A stretch of DNA of 64,000 nt from Phoronis australis (lineage: Eukaryota > Phoronida > Phoronidae). The translations under genes were made by a program, and so were the position numbers. The notes under the pieces were generated by a model. It was not told the DNA's origin. It saw only the letters and a program-made list of their open reading frames with translations, and made no database searches. The stretch covers positions 1,213,755 through 1,277,754 of the forward strand of contig NMRA01000001.1 in assembly GCA_002633005.1 (NCBI GenBank), in the 5' to 3' direction. Numbering within the stretch: position 1 is the stretch's first letter; every line of letters starts with the position of its first letter. Shown in pieces: positions 14,101 to 23,955 of this stretch.

Positions 14101-14247
14101 ATTGAGTCAAAACTGAGGCAGAAGATGGACATTGGGTACTTGCACATTGCCGTCATGGTGGTCAGTTTTGTATTTGTCTTCTTGCTCATGATGAGGTTTG
14201 TAAAAAAGCGCCGCATTTCCATTCGATATTTTTTGGGTCATAGGTAA
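4912..14247 (+). CDS. C16orf89-like (UPF0764/DUF4735) membrane protein, 5' end not found
   Basis: Six exons join in phase: 4912-5175, 7153-7304 (or 7295), 8478-8649, 9542-10516, 11133-11263 and 13501-14247. They encode roughly 810 residues and a stop. What I see: a Cys-containing N-terminal half; a GYALTHQ block; a CGSLGFHDLMKE...LLSWQKPSGCYG-type block; a long K/N-rich low-complexity insert; a C.AHKTAVSAAGL block; then a Glu/Asp-rich region, one transmembrane helix and a KKRR tail. From family memory, these ordered blocks match the vertebrate C16orf89 family, secreted proteins of about 400 residues with no established biochemical role. The insert and membrane anchor are extra. The first exon, with the expected signal peptide, is missing from the model because exon 4912 begins with 2 nt of a codon. 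Candidate poly(A) signals lie at 18657 and 19363. The exon structure is well supported; the family name is a sequence-pattern judgement. Confidence 0.75.
7153..7304 (+). CDS. C16orf89-like gene, internal exon b
   Basis: The acceptor is CTGTTTTACAG. The exon encodes about 50 residues with three cysteines and the conserved-looking GYALTHQLL segment. Two donors 9 nt apart, GTGTAC after 7295 and GTATTG after 7304, are both phase 0. Either fits the next exon, so alternative use would add or drop three residues. Confidence 0.75.
7690..7845 (+). repeat. Dispersed repeat family R2 (copy 1, intronic)
   Basis: The ordered blocks CTCATAAAAT, TTTC.ATTACCAACAAGA, GAAACCA and TATTGGCGTTGGC.AACC, then AAATTTGAAA, recur at 17640-17860 and 20925-21115. 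No coding content is visible. Confidence 0.5.
8003..8200 (+). repeat. Tandem duplication, 99 bp period
   Basis: AGGGTAATG... at 8003-8101 is repeated at 8102-8200 with about ten differences. The CTGGCTAAAAAA part resembles the start of the R2 repeats near 17680 and 20938, so this may be a tandemly duplicated piece of that family. Confidence 0.85.
8478..8649 (+). CDS. C16orf89-like gene, internal exon c
   Basis: The acceptor tract TTTTCTTTTGTTTTCAAG ends at 8477 and the donor GTGAAG begins at 8650. The exon starts in phase 0 and ends with 1 nt of a codon, completed by the exon at 9542. It encodes 57 residues including a KHFYRELCTNVFYEVQRNL helix. Confidence 0.75.
9125..9415. repeat. Imperfect inverted repeat (foldback) in intron
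   Basis: The left part (about 9137-9200, TTCTCTCATGAC, AATACC, TTTTCTCAT, ATTTCTTTC) is matched in inverse order by about 9337-9410 (GAAAGAAATG, ATGAGAACAG, GGTATTCATGAGAAAGGAC). The two arms could pair over roughly 60 bp. It lies just upstream of the exon at 9542. Confidence 0.5.
9542..10516 (+). CDS. C16orf89-like gene, large exon with disordered insert
   Basis: The acceptor ATAAATTCCAG ends at 9541 and the donor GTATGT follows 10516, with 1 nt carried over. The first 35 or so residues carry the most recognisable family block (CGSLGFHD, then LLSWQKPSGCYG). About 280 residues rich in Lys, Asn, Ser, Asp and His then follow, with little predicted structure. Near the end come dibasic sites (VKRNKRDTYV and VVKRGHITRK). 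KRNKR followed by D fits a proprotein-convertase site, which is inference only. In the vertebrate family this linker is short. Confidence 0.75.
11133..11263 (+). CDS. C16orf89-like gene, C-terminal domain exon
   Basis: The acceptor is TCCCTTTTGCAG and the exon opens with 2 nt of a split Gly codon. It encodes ECLAHKTAVSAAGLIVFLRY followed by a basic segment, matching the family's C-terminal Cys/His block and hydrophobic helix. The phase-0 donor CAG|GTGCTA is chosen because it joins the exon at 13501. Reading through instead ends at TGA a short way downstream (near 11302). Confidence 0.7.
12580..12940 (-). repeat. Dispersed repeat family R1 (inverted copy)
   Basis: Read on the minus strand, the blocks AGGTTATGTAGGACCTTATC, CATGCAAAAGTGGA, GAAAGTTTCAT and CAGCCATTTTTGAGA match 61640-62065 in order, with partial copies at 21826-22130 and 23700-23955. 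It lies inside an intron and is non-coding. Confidence 0.6.
13030..13260 (+). repeat. Dispersed repeat family R3 (copy 2)
   Basis: ATGACTGG.AATGACT.TA, then TTGCAGAATG.CTT.GTCACCTT, CTTTCCTGTT, TTC..C.CAGC and TTTTGTCTGAATACTTTTGGC closely parallel 41020-41260; 4080-4300 is more diverged. Intronic. Confidence 0.6.
13501..14247 (+). CDS. C16orf89-like gene, terminal exon (acidic region, membrane helix, basic tail)
   Basis: The acceptor TTATTTTTTTTAG ends at 13500, phase 0, and the stop is TAA at 14245-14247. Counting from the Met at 13504, residues 40-120 are dominated by Glu/Asp/Gly (runs of up to 7 Glu). A hydrophobic helix spans about 213-231, and a tail with KKRR at 234-237 follows. The pattern predicts a type I single-pass protein with an acidic lumenal or extracellular stalk and a short cytosolic tail. 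This exon has no counterpart that I know of in the secreted vertebrate protein. Its last codons lie within the duplicated block starting at 14227. Confidence 0.7.
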   Translation, partial: PMRSDETTSAVQKPLLAVGHQDEEVFHKEVKEYPAQVNNVGDEDFDQREEEKEGQEEEEEEEDREDEDGVPVDGNVGVDMDKDDYGDGHDLEDKELTGEGEGQVRGAEEENEEQDGGGGDQGAGVRGHGAGVTERQHKGLEVKHGAVIYGDFKEEGMGSKEGPGEVSKHRAGGDALEEDDGGMDFGEGKDVANDIVQRELIESKLRQKMDIGYLHIAVMVVSFVFVFLLMMRFVKKRRISIRYFLGHR

Positions 14248-15749
14248 AGGTTTAAGTACGAGCATGGTGATGGTGGTGTTGAGAGTCGTTAATAGTTACA
14301 ATATTATTAAATTTTCAACGAGATTGTTTAGACAGTTTCACAGCACTTTAACATGATTTGTCCTCTACAGCTGCCGTGAAGAAACGCACAGTAAAACAAT
14401 TGTTTGAATGTATACTTTAAAATTGTTCAGGAACAATTATAGCTCAGAATCTTTTTTGGGAGTTTAGTCAAGAAGCAGTTGTACTTATTTTGATCTTCCC
14501 TGCGTATTTAGGATTTTGTCTGGCTGAATGCTAATGCCAGAAATGTTTGATGAGCGGACTCTTTTATTGCTTTTACGTCTTGCTTAAAAGGGTACTAAAC
14601 CCTATTTTGGTGATTTTAACCAATCCAGCATTGTCGTCTCAATCGAGTGAAAAACAGGATTCAAATGAAAGCGCATACCGACTGTGTCAAAGAATGGACA
14701 TTATGGTTCTTGTTGGATAGTTCATTCTACATTTCGTTTGTCACTCATCTGAAGGTTCCACTTGCCCGTTTAGCTGACTTGGTAAGGAGTTTTGTTTTTT
14801 AAAAATTTCTCCAACCTTTTGAGAGTTGATGAGGGTTACAAGGCATTATCTTGTTTTAGAGAGCTGGATGGGAAAGTCAGGTTTTGTTATCTTTTTTACC
14901 TAAACAGTTATTATTACATAATGTATTTCTAACAATTCAGAAGAAAAGTTAAAGTCTTTTGAAAGGCCCTGATTTAGTTTTAGTTATCGCCCAAGTTAAA
15001 GGTTCATAACATTTACTTTTTAGTAATGCAGGTTCAGGGACCTGGTGATTCTAAATTTGACTTCACAGTGTTTTTATATTATGTTATCCATTTTTAAAAC
15101 AAACTAGATACTGAATATTAAGTTTTTTGATTTTACATTTTAGATGTAGAATTTGTTATTGAATATCATGCCTTACTAAATAACTCGTTGAACTTAATTA
15201 TGTTTGACTTTTGGCTATCTTGAGATTTGCTTCAAGTACGCTTAAGGAGTTATATTGAGTCTCCTTTGCTTGCCGTGTTGCTAAAAAGCATATCAGTGTA
15301 GTCACTTATTTGGATGTGTAATTATTTGCTTTGATCAAATATGAACTTCCATGACTAGTTTAGTGGTTGAAAAGTCATGTGAGTGTTGTCTTCTGAGTAG
15401 GTGTCCTACACAATTGTTGTGAATGAGGTCAAGTTTCTGAAAATCACTTGAACTACATTTTTGTGACAACTGACTAGTGTGACGGACATCATGTCCATTT
15501 GTGTCATGTCATGTCAAGTCAAGTGTCCACCTTAGAGTTCCAGTTTGTTTTGTTAGAACTCTACTTTTGGACCTTAAGGGAAACTGCTATCCTGGAATTG
15601 GGTCATGGTGCTGGTGTTTTGTTGAGTGTTACATGGGTGGGTCAAAAATGGTAAAATGAGAATGCGAGGATCATTTTAGAAAAATGTGGTTTTGGGAGAA
15701 CTGACCCACAAAACCTCAAGTCTGTGGGACAGTGTGGAGGTCCTATGGG
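14227..15749 (+). repeat. Direct duplication copy 1 (ends at a single N)
   Basis: A 1523-bp block is repeated at 15751-17273 with period 1524 and only scattered substitutions (for example TTCATTCTAC/TTTATTCTAC and CCCGTTTAGC/CCCGCTTAGC). The copies are separated by one N. It contains the gene's last codons and 3' UTR. Confidence 0.95.
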
Positions 15750-15750
15750 N

Positions 15751-17273
15751 TATTTTTTGGGTCATAGGTAAAGGTTTAAGTACGAGCATGGTGATGGTGG
15801 TGTTGAGAGTCGTTAATAGTTACAATATTATTAAATTTTCAACGAGATTGTTTAGACAGTTTCACAGCACTTTAACATGATTTGTCCTCTACAGCTGCCG
15901 TGAAGAAACGCACAGTAAAACAATTGTTTGAATGTATACTTTAAAATTGTTCAGGAACAATTATAGCTCAGAATCTTTTTTGGGAGTTTAGTCAAGAAGC
16001 AGTTGTACTTATTTTGATCTTCCCTGCGTATTTAGGATTTTGTCTGGCTGAATGCTAATGCCAGAAATGTTTGATGAGCGGACTCTTTTATTGCTTTTAC
16101 GTCTTGCTTAAAAGGGTACTAAACCCTATTTTGGTGATTTTAACCAATCCAGCATTGTCGTCTCAATCGAGTGAAAAACAGGATTCAAATGAAAGCGCAT
16201 ACCGACTGTGTCAAAGAATGGACATTATGGTTCTTGTTGGATAGTTTATTCTACATTTCGTTTGTCACTCATCTGAAGGTTCCACTTGCCCGCTTAGCTG
16301 ACTTGGTAAGGAGTTTTGTTTTTCAAAAATTTCTCCAACCTTTTGAGAGTTGATGAGGGTTACAAGGCATTATCTTGTTTTAGAGAGCTGGATGGGAAAG
16401 TCAGGTTTTGTTATCTTTTTTACCTAAACAGTTATTATTACATAATGCATTTCTAACAATTCAGAAGAAAAATTAAAGTCTTTTGAAAGGCCCTGATTTA
16501 GTTTTAGTTATCGCCCAAGTTAAAGGTTCATAACATTTACTTTTTAGTAATGCAGGTTCAGGGACCTCGTGATTCTAAATTTGACTTCACAGTGTTTTTA
16601 TATTATGTTATCCATTTTTAAAACAAGCTAGATACTGAATATTAAGTTTTTTGATTTTACATTTTAGATGTAGAATTTGTTATTGAATATCATGCCTTAT
16701 TAAATAACTCGTTGAACTTAATTATGTTTGACTTTTGGCTATCTTGAGATTTGCTTCAAGTACGCTTAAGGAGTTATATTGAGTCTCCTTTGCTTGACGT
16801 GTTGCTAAAAAGCATATCAGTGTAGTCACTTATTTGGATGTGTAATTATTTGCTTTGATCAAATATGAACTTCCATGACTAGTTTAGTGGTTGAAAAGTC
16901 ATGTGAGTGTTGTCTTCTGAGTAGGTGTCCTACACAATTGTTGTGAATGAGGTCAAGTTTCTGAAAATCACTTGAACTACATTTTTGTGACAACTGACTA
17001 GTGTGACGGACATCATGTCCATTTGTGTCATGTCATGTCAAGTCAAGTGTCCACCTTAGAGTTCCAGTTTGTTTTGTTAGAACTCTACTTTTGGACCTTA
17101 AGGGAAACTGCTATCCTGGAATTGGGTCATGGTGCTGGTGTTTTGTTGAGTGTTACATGGGTGGGTCAAAAATGGTAAAATGAGAATGCGAGGATCATTT
17201 TAGAAAAATGTGGTTTTGGGAGAACTGACCCACAAAACCTCAAGTCTGTGGGACAGTGTGGAGGTCCTATGGG
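15751..17273 (+). repeat. Direct duplication copy 2 (starts after a single N)
   Basis: This is the second copy of the 14227 block, beginning right after the N at 15750 and ending at GAGGTCCTATGGG, exactly where copy 1 ends. Overlapping allelic contig ends explain this better than a real tandem duplication. Confidence 0.95.
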
Positions 17274-17639
17274 CCATGTTGTTGTTTTTTTGTCTTTTTT
17301 CACTTTTAGTTTTAATGGGCTCATTGGCCCGAATTAAGCAATTCACTGTGTGTCAATGAGATTATTTTTGTGTCAACTATGCTTCACGCAGGCCTGAGAA
17401 TAAAGTGGGTTAATGAGCAAAAAATAACGCCATGAACTCCATGGTGACTAGAAAATATCCTTAGAAAACAGTAAGTGTCGCCATATTTCATGACTAGATT
17501 TTTGTGGGGTATGAAAACTTAAAACATTTGATACTCACCCTTTTGTGAAATGGGATGTCCCAAGGTAATAGCCATATTATCTAAATAGCACTCCATATTA
17601 TTTTAACATTTTTGTAAATTTTCTTTCACCATTCCTCTA

Positions 17640-17860
17640 TTGTTGCAAACTAAATTGGTAAATCTACATTTCATTCTGTTTACCTGGCTAAAAATGTAAA
17701 TCAAATTGGACTGTTATAAAATCGGTCTCTTATATTCCTGAGTTTGTAGTTTTATATTTCTGTTACCAACAAGACCATCAAAACCACCAGTGATTCATAA
17801 AAACACTTTAGCGTTTAATGGGATCGGCCAACCCTCAAACTGCGAATTTGAAATTGGCCC
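17640..17860 (+). repeat. Dispersed repeat family R2 (copy 2)
   Basis: CTGGCTAAAAATG, TTTATATTTCTGTTACCAAC, AAACCACCAGTGA and GGCCAACCCTCAAACTGCGA recur with divergence at 7690-7845 and 20925-21115 in the same order. Confidence 0.6.
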
Positions 17861-18042
17861 CTATAACTTGAGTTGGTAATTGAAACGTAATCCTATCATG
17901 GTTGGGAATACCGAGTTGATTTTCTATTTTTGCCTGCTTAACGGGAAATGAAGTTTTAATTGTAAACCAGGTGATTTAACAACTATGTCTCCAACCTTTC
18001 AAAACTTTGATCATACACTATTGACATCCACAAACAGACCAT

Positions 18043-18131
18043 TCAGAACATTGGCAAATAAAAATTTACTTGTCAATGTTCTGAATTATAGAACATTGGT
18101 GAGTAAAAATTTACTTTCCAATGTTCTGAGT
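18043..18131. repeat. Two tandem short hairpins
   Basis: AGAACATTGG..A.TAAAAATTTACTT..CAATGTTCT occurs twice in tandem, period about 46 bp. Each unit is itself an inverted repeat (AGAACATTG/CAATGTTCT arms around TAAAAATTTA). Confidence 0.8.
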
Positions 18132-18656
18132 TATCTCTTTGGGATGTCGAAGTTCAATCAGTTTTAATGCAATTGGCCAACTTGCCTAAACTTAGTTCAC
18201 TTCATGTCTATGTAGGTGATATGAGGTGTATTTGATAACAGTGTCTTTCAGGATTTCCATGTTGAAGTTCTAAATTGAGAAGAAAAGCCATTTGAAGTAG
18301 AATAGGTCAACATGTCCACCAGTGCTTTGTATTTTATCACATTGTCGTACTTTCTTGATAGCTCTTGTCAAGTTTCTCTTTTTTTTGCCTGATGTCGTCC
18401 TTCAATACGAATGTCTTCGAAAAGTACATTTCTCTTGCGTTCAGTTTATCTTTTAGGGGTATGATAGACTGGTGGTGGTTTAATTGTTAATGTTGTTTAT
18501 ATTTTGTTGTTAAAAACCAATATCTTGATATTGTAATATAATAGCCATATTGAAATGTTTTGATATTGTAGCTCCTGTTAAAACTGTACCAGTGGCAATA
18601 CACTGAATTACTGTTGTTGGTTGTTTTGGTGCAATACACCTTCTTGAGGGCTTCGC

Positions 18657-18662
18657 AATAAA
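18657..18662 (+). terminator. Candidate poly(A) signal AATAAA
   Basis: This is the first clear plus-strand AATAAA I noticed downstream of the stop at 14247. The 3' UTR would be about 4.4 kb as assembled, or about 2.9 kb if the 15751-17273 copy is an artefact. Confidence 0.35.
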
Positions 18663-19362
18663 ACAAATAACTTTAGCTTAGAATCAACAGAGAAAAATGC
18701 ACCTAGTGTGTTAAAACTGACACTGGCTTGGGAGACATCAGATAGGTGACTGGGTGGCAAGTACGGGTTGTATCAATGCCCACTCTCCTTCCCCAAAAAG
18801 GCTGTGAATAGACCTCATCTGGCGAGAGTGCTCCCTGTTCCTGTACCGGGAACAGTAAACGTTCCAGCCACTCATATATCCTGTTTGTAAATGTCACTCA
18901 AAATGAGGATTTGTCAGAACGTGTTAAGTGGTAGTGGTGTCTACGAGCAATGCTATCTTTTATCGGCAATAATTTGAAATACCCGTTTTGTCACACTGAA
19001 AGTTTTGTCTAAAAATTTTATTCATGCTGTGTTATGACTGTAACTCTTTGCTTTTATATACAGTGATGGCATTTTATAAAACGCATCTTTCACGTGTAGT
19101 GCGTTAGATATTCAGTGCGTTTTCTACGTTTTGAATATATTTGTAAATGTTGTTTTGTTGGTTAGTCATTTGACTATACGTACTTGTACTTAACGATGTG
19201 AAAACAAAGATCATTATTTCTAACATAGTATTTATTTGGATCTAGGTATGATCACTTGTTATTTGTTGTGCTGTTGATATGTACATTGTAGATTCTTGTG
19301 TAAATAAGATCTTAATCCTACAACGTTATATGTTATTTGTTTTTCCCACGGTGTTGTGTTCA

Positions 19363-19368
19363 AATAAA
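19363..19368 (+). terminator. Second candidate poly(A) signal AATAAA
   Basis: AATAAA follows a GT-rich/T-rich run (GTGTTGTGTTC). It is an alternative end for the same transcript. Confidence 0.25.
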
Positions 19369-20032
19369 GCGCACGCAACAGTCCAATGAACTCCTAATTA
19401 AAAGTGGTAATTCTCGGTATAATAACATCGAAAGTGTATTCTACACTTGTCTACTGTTTTTAAAGGGGTGTATCTCCTTTTTAGTCACTAGAGCTGTTTA
19501 GAAAAGCCACGTGAGCGTGAATTATCACGCATACTTAATTGCACGTGCCGATTCACGTTTACAAAAATGGGATTCTCAACAGCCAAATGTTTACGTGAAC
19601 GTGAAAGTAAACACGAAATGAATAACCGAGCTCAGGGTGTCCTGAGGCCTAGTACATGTACATGTCAGCTAGATTCCAAAAAAATTAAGTCACTTTGCCA
19701 ATGCAATTTCTTTTAGATAAAAAAGTCGTTTCTACAAACTCCTGAAACTCTTAGAATGCTAAATTTATTTGCATGTCAAATTAAGCATGTAAAAAATTTA
19801 ACAACACAAAATTATCTGTTAAAATTCCATTCTAGTTCGATGATATCCAGCGAACCCCGGCAGAATAAGGATTTTGAAAAAGGTGCTTTTTTGCACATAA
19901 ACTTCTGGACTTGTAGACAAAAGAATCGTGCTCATTTTTAACTGAAGCAAAGAAGAAAGATTGATAACTATCAAAATAAAAATCCTTCTGATGTCTTACC
20001 AAATAAGAATTAAAATTAGAAAGGGCCCATAG

Positions 20033-20147
20033 GTTTCGCGTTTAAAGCGACGTGAATCTCCCTATATCCACGTAAAATACTCAACACTATCGGGATTACG
20101 TCACAGCCAACAATGGCACGTTCACGTCGCTTTCAAGTTGCGAAACT
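20033..20147. repeat. Inverted repeat with ACGTGA-rich arms
   Basis: The left arm GTTTCGCGTTTAAAGCGACG (continuing TGAA) is mirrored by TTCACGTCGCTTTCAAGTTG (continuing CGAAAC), about 115 bp end to end. Similar ACGTGA/TCACGT motifs cluster at 19505-19620. This looks like a small foldback element, not regulatory E-boxes. Confidence 0.65.
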
Positions 20148-20924
20148 TCTCTACTGTCTATGGCGCAAATGATAACCTGAGATTCCTCAAACGCCCAAAG
20201 TATGTATCCAATCTTTTCACACCACTATAGAATTTAAATGATTTCCAACCCAAGCAGGGCCAACGACTTCAATACCGGTAGTGTCTGCTAAAAATCGAGA
20301 TCTCCATTCTCTGGATGTTCCGTTAGATATAGCCGTGTTTATTCAACTGGAGCACGTGATTTTGGTTTCTGGGCGCTGGACAGTTATTGAACTTGTCCCA
20401 GATCTTTAAAGATGCTATGTCTCATTAAAACCGTGAATATTTAAATTTTTAGCGAGCGTCACCTAGTGACTTCCTGGAGAACTGTGTGTACAAGTATAAT
20501 CAGGGAAAGAAACAATTTTCAAATACATGTAAATTAAGGTTTTAAAGAAACTGATACCGTTAAAACAGGTGTGAACATATAAAAAATCCTATAGTTCCAA
20601 ATATTACGCAATCGTTTGATAGTGAAATAAATAAAAACTTTGCCTTGTTTCATTAGGGCTACGATGAAATCTTATTCATTATTTGCATAAAAATATTATA
20701 GTCTCGTAAAACGATACTTTCGCGATATTGTTATGGTAACTGGTTCTCGGATGGTTTGCGGCACACTCAGGAGGACCCTGGTTTGTTTGTAAGTTAGTAC
20801 TTCATTTGCATATTCACAATTTGATGAGAGTATGCATCTTTAAGAATATCAGAAAGTAACGAGAACAAAGCTGAGGGTTGACCAACTCATACAAAACTTG
20901 TCTACGTCATACCAATCGCTGCTT

Positions 20925-21115
20925 GTTGCTTCGTTTATCTGGCTAAAAGGCGAAATGGAATTGGGCCTGTTCGTACCCCGACTCATAAAATCTGCCTCAA
21001 GGTATATTACGGTTTCCAACAAGGATATCGAAACTACCGTCAGCGACTTTAGGTGAATCTTCAGAGCTTATTGGGGTTGGCCAACCCTAAAACTGCGATT
21101 TTGAAAATGGCGCAT
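20925..21115 (+). repeat. Dispersed repeat family R2 (copy 3)
   Basis: CTGGCTAAAAGGCGAAAT, CTCATAAAATC, GGTTTCCAACAAGGATATCG and GGTTGGCCAACCCTAAAACT parallel the copies at 7690 and 17640. Confidence 0.6.
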
Positions 21116-21825
21116 TTACGCATTGCCTGTGTCTTAGTTGCCGACTCAAATCAGTGGTAGATGAGCGTGGTAATGTTTTCATTACCAAAGCGCCCCGGTT
21201 AAGAATTTAACGGGCTGGTTGGCAGGGTCAAAGTGCAGCTCTTCTTAATTGTAATATGAATGATATTGTCTATTTGGGATAAATGTCTTTGGACTTCTCA
21301 TTCGATTATTAGGTAGCGTCAAATAAGGGTGTTGAGTCTAGAATGGTCTGGAGAATTTTCTGAAACAACTTATCCGATGCAACAACTGATTGTTTTCGTG
21401 GTTAATTGAATATTTATGAAGATGTCGTTAGCGCATCGCCAAATGGATGTTTTGCTGTCAATAAAAATAATATTTTGTCAATTGACACAACCGTTTCTAA
21501 AAAAATACACTGCTCTCTCCCGTGGGGTCGTAAAGCGTGTTATTTTAGTCCCCTGTGCGACTGGGACAGTTCTGTTAAATGTCAATTATAAAAACACCGT
21601 TCCATAATTATCGATTGGAAATTGACAGCTGAGTGAAAGGAAGGGATTTTTAACGATTGTTCGACGTTGACGGCTTACACACCGTTATTAATTCGATTGT
21701 TTGATTGACAAGTGGTGTGTATATGTGTATGGTCATTGCCACTGTGACTAATTATTGGAGACAAAGCCCCAAAACACTTGACTAAGTGCTGTGGTCCTCC
21801 TATAAACAGTCTCTGTTGATGATTA

Positions 21826-22130
21826 GGGTTATGTAAGACCTTATCGACAAGTCTGTGCATCTTGTCAACACGAAACAGTAGATTGTAAGTCAATAAACGT
21901 ATATATATGTATGTATACATAGTAGAAGGCCGGTAGAATTTGATTTTTTTACTTTTTACCAATTAGTCGCCCATTGGGTCACGTGACCATGTCTTTTTTT
22001 GTAAAATTGAACAAGAGAAAGATAAATTCACAACGAAACAACCATATCAATAATATGACCAAATTTAATTTTATGAAAATGTCTAAAGGGACGTTGTTAC
22101 AGTTTTCAAAAACTTCCATTTCATTTCATT
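21826..22130 (+). repeat. Dispersed repeat family R1 (5' portion)
   Basis: GGTTATGTAAGACCTTATCG, GACAAGTC, TGACCATGTCTTTT and ATGACCAAAT match the first half of 61640-62065 in order, with insertions. Confidence 0.5.
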
Positions 22131-23699
22131 TCACTAGATGCTTTGCAACTTTGATCACACACGATTTCTATCTAAAATACTTACCACCAGTGAAACTTTG
22201 GATGGGATGTTAGCCATGACCGCTGAGCTGTGACGTCATTTTTTATAAATACCTGGATATGCCGCTATAATGATTTCCTAACATATTTAACATATTTTTA
22301 TTACGTGATGTCAATCTGTAAGCGTGAATGTGGTGTCGCAAAAATGTTAAATAAAATACTTCAAAATCTGAGTAAAAAGGAATGGTTTGACTGGGAACTA
22401 GTAGTGCATTTTTTCCTTTTTTTAAGTAATCTCAAACTATCTTTACAATGCGTAAAAGCTAGAAAAAAGTGCCATGGTTGAATTTAATGGCAGAGAACAA
22501 AAACTGCACAACTAGATGTACTGCTCAAGTGTAGGTAGTCGAGGATTTTTTATCAAAGCTGTATGCGCCTAGACGGAGAACAATAAACAAAACTGCAGCT
22601 CTATTTTTCCCAGTGGAAAAGGAAAGAAGTTAAAGTGTTAGTTCTACGGATGTGAGAGAGTAAGCTGTGAAGAATCTGAAAAATCCATTCGTCGTTTATC
22701 TGCAGTTAATAATATTAAGCTAGAAAGTAAGCTGTAGCTTAGGGCTCTCACAAAACAGGGACTTCGTCTACTCGCCGGAAGGGACCCTCAGAAGTTGTGG
22801 AGACCAGGGCAGAGAGCTAGCTCGAAAGTTGTAATCACCACGGCCCCGAGACTTAGTTTGGCTTTGGAGCCCCAAGAAACCTTAGTCTGGCATTAGCATT
22901 ACATAACTTCATTGTTTTTCATAAGACAACTGAATTTTGGGTCCATTTATTATGAAAAACACCAATAGCTTCCAGTATTTTCTCACCATTTTTGTCCGTG
23001 AGCATTTTTGGGACACCATATATTACGAAAATGCACTCTAATACCAATCTGTTGCTTTAGGGTCACTTAGTGCAAAGTTACATTTTAAGCGTGTAGCGTA
23101 ATGTAACCGAGCAGAAAATCAAAAACACTCCTGCTGAGATCATACGTAATGAAACGGAAAATTTCAAATTATGTTGGGCTCGAGTTCGAACGAGTTCGGG
23201 TGCCGATGAGCTGGTAACGTGTAGCTGAAAGGCTCTTACGATAATACCACTGATTCGGTTTGCATGAGTAGTTTCAATCACGATCGTGATTGCTTTAACT
23301 GTACTGTTAATATTGGGGTTTCATGATTTCTTACGTCAGGTTGCAGGTAATGCGAGACACTCAGGCATTTGTTGGCACCTATTACTCAGAAAATCGATCT
23401 GTTTACGCGAAATCACACCCTCGAATAATTGAACGAAAGGTTTTCTTGGTGCAAAATGTCTGCCCGAATAACTCCAATTATAATGTGCAAAATGCATGTT
23501 TGTACGTAAAATATAGAGGCTCGCGTTTGATTACTGTAGTGACGCTAAGTTCAGTGACGCTGGAGCGCGTATTAAGCCAATTATCTACACGATTGTAGAG
23601 TTAAACTCAGTAAACCGTTGATATTTTCTGAAAGTAGAAAGCCCGTAGACTTTGACTAGTTTTGAGAGCAAAACAACGGCAGTTACTAAATTTCATTTG

Positions 23700-23955
23700 A
23701 TATAAATGTTGAAATGTTTAAACCGTTGTTACAGTTTTCTAAATTATTATTTTGTTTTCCGTTTGAGGGAACTTGATTTTGTATGAAAATCATAAAAATC
23801 ATATTTTATAACATCTCATGCAAAAGTGGAACATTTTAAGAACAATTTCAAACAGAGCTTTGAGGAACAGCGCATAAAACATAGTATCTGAAAGTTCCAT
23901 GTACCAATTTGCCATTTCTGAGATAAGAAGTCACTTTTCTTGAGTCCTATGATAA
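23700..23955 (+). repeat. Dispersed repeat family R1 (3' portion)
   Basis: GTTACAGTTTTCTAAATTAT, ACTTGATTTT, CATAAAA..CAT, CATGCAAAAGTGGA, CAGCGCATAAAACATAGTAT, CTGAAAGTTCCA and GCCATTTCTGAGA match the second half of 61640-62065. Confidence 0.65.

Noticed and set aside
13480-14222. Long Leu/Ser/Phe-rich minus-strand ORFs (143 and 92 codons) opposite the acidic exon
   Set aside because: They are antisense shadows of the Glu/Asp-rich coding exon (GAA/GAG read backwards gives Leu/Phe/Ser codons) and have no splice sites or domains.
19505-19620. CACGTG motifs as an enhancer or promoter
   Set aside because: The words belong to repeated/inverted sequence that continues to 20147, and no gene starts nearby.
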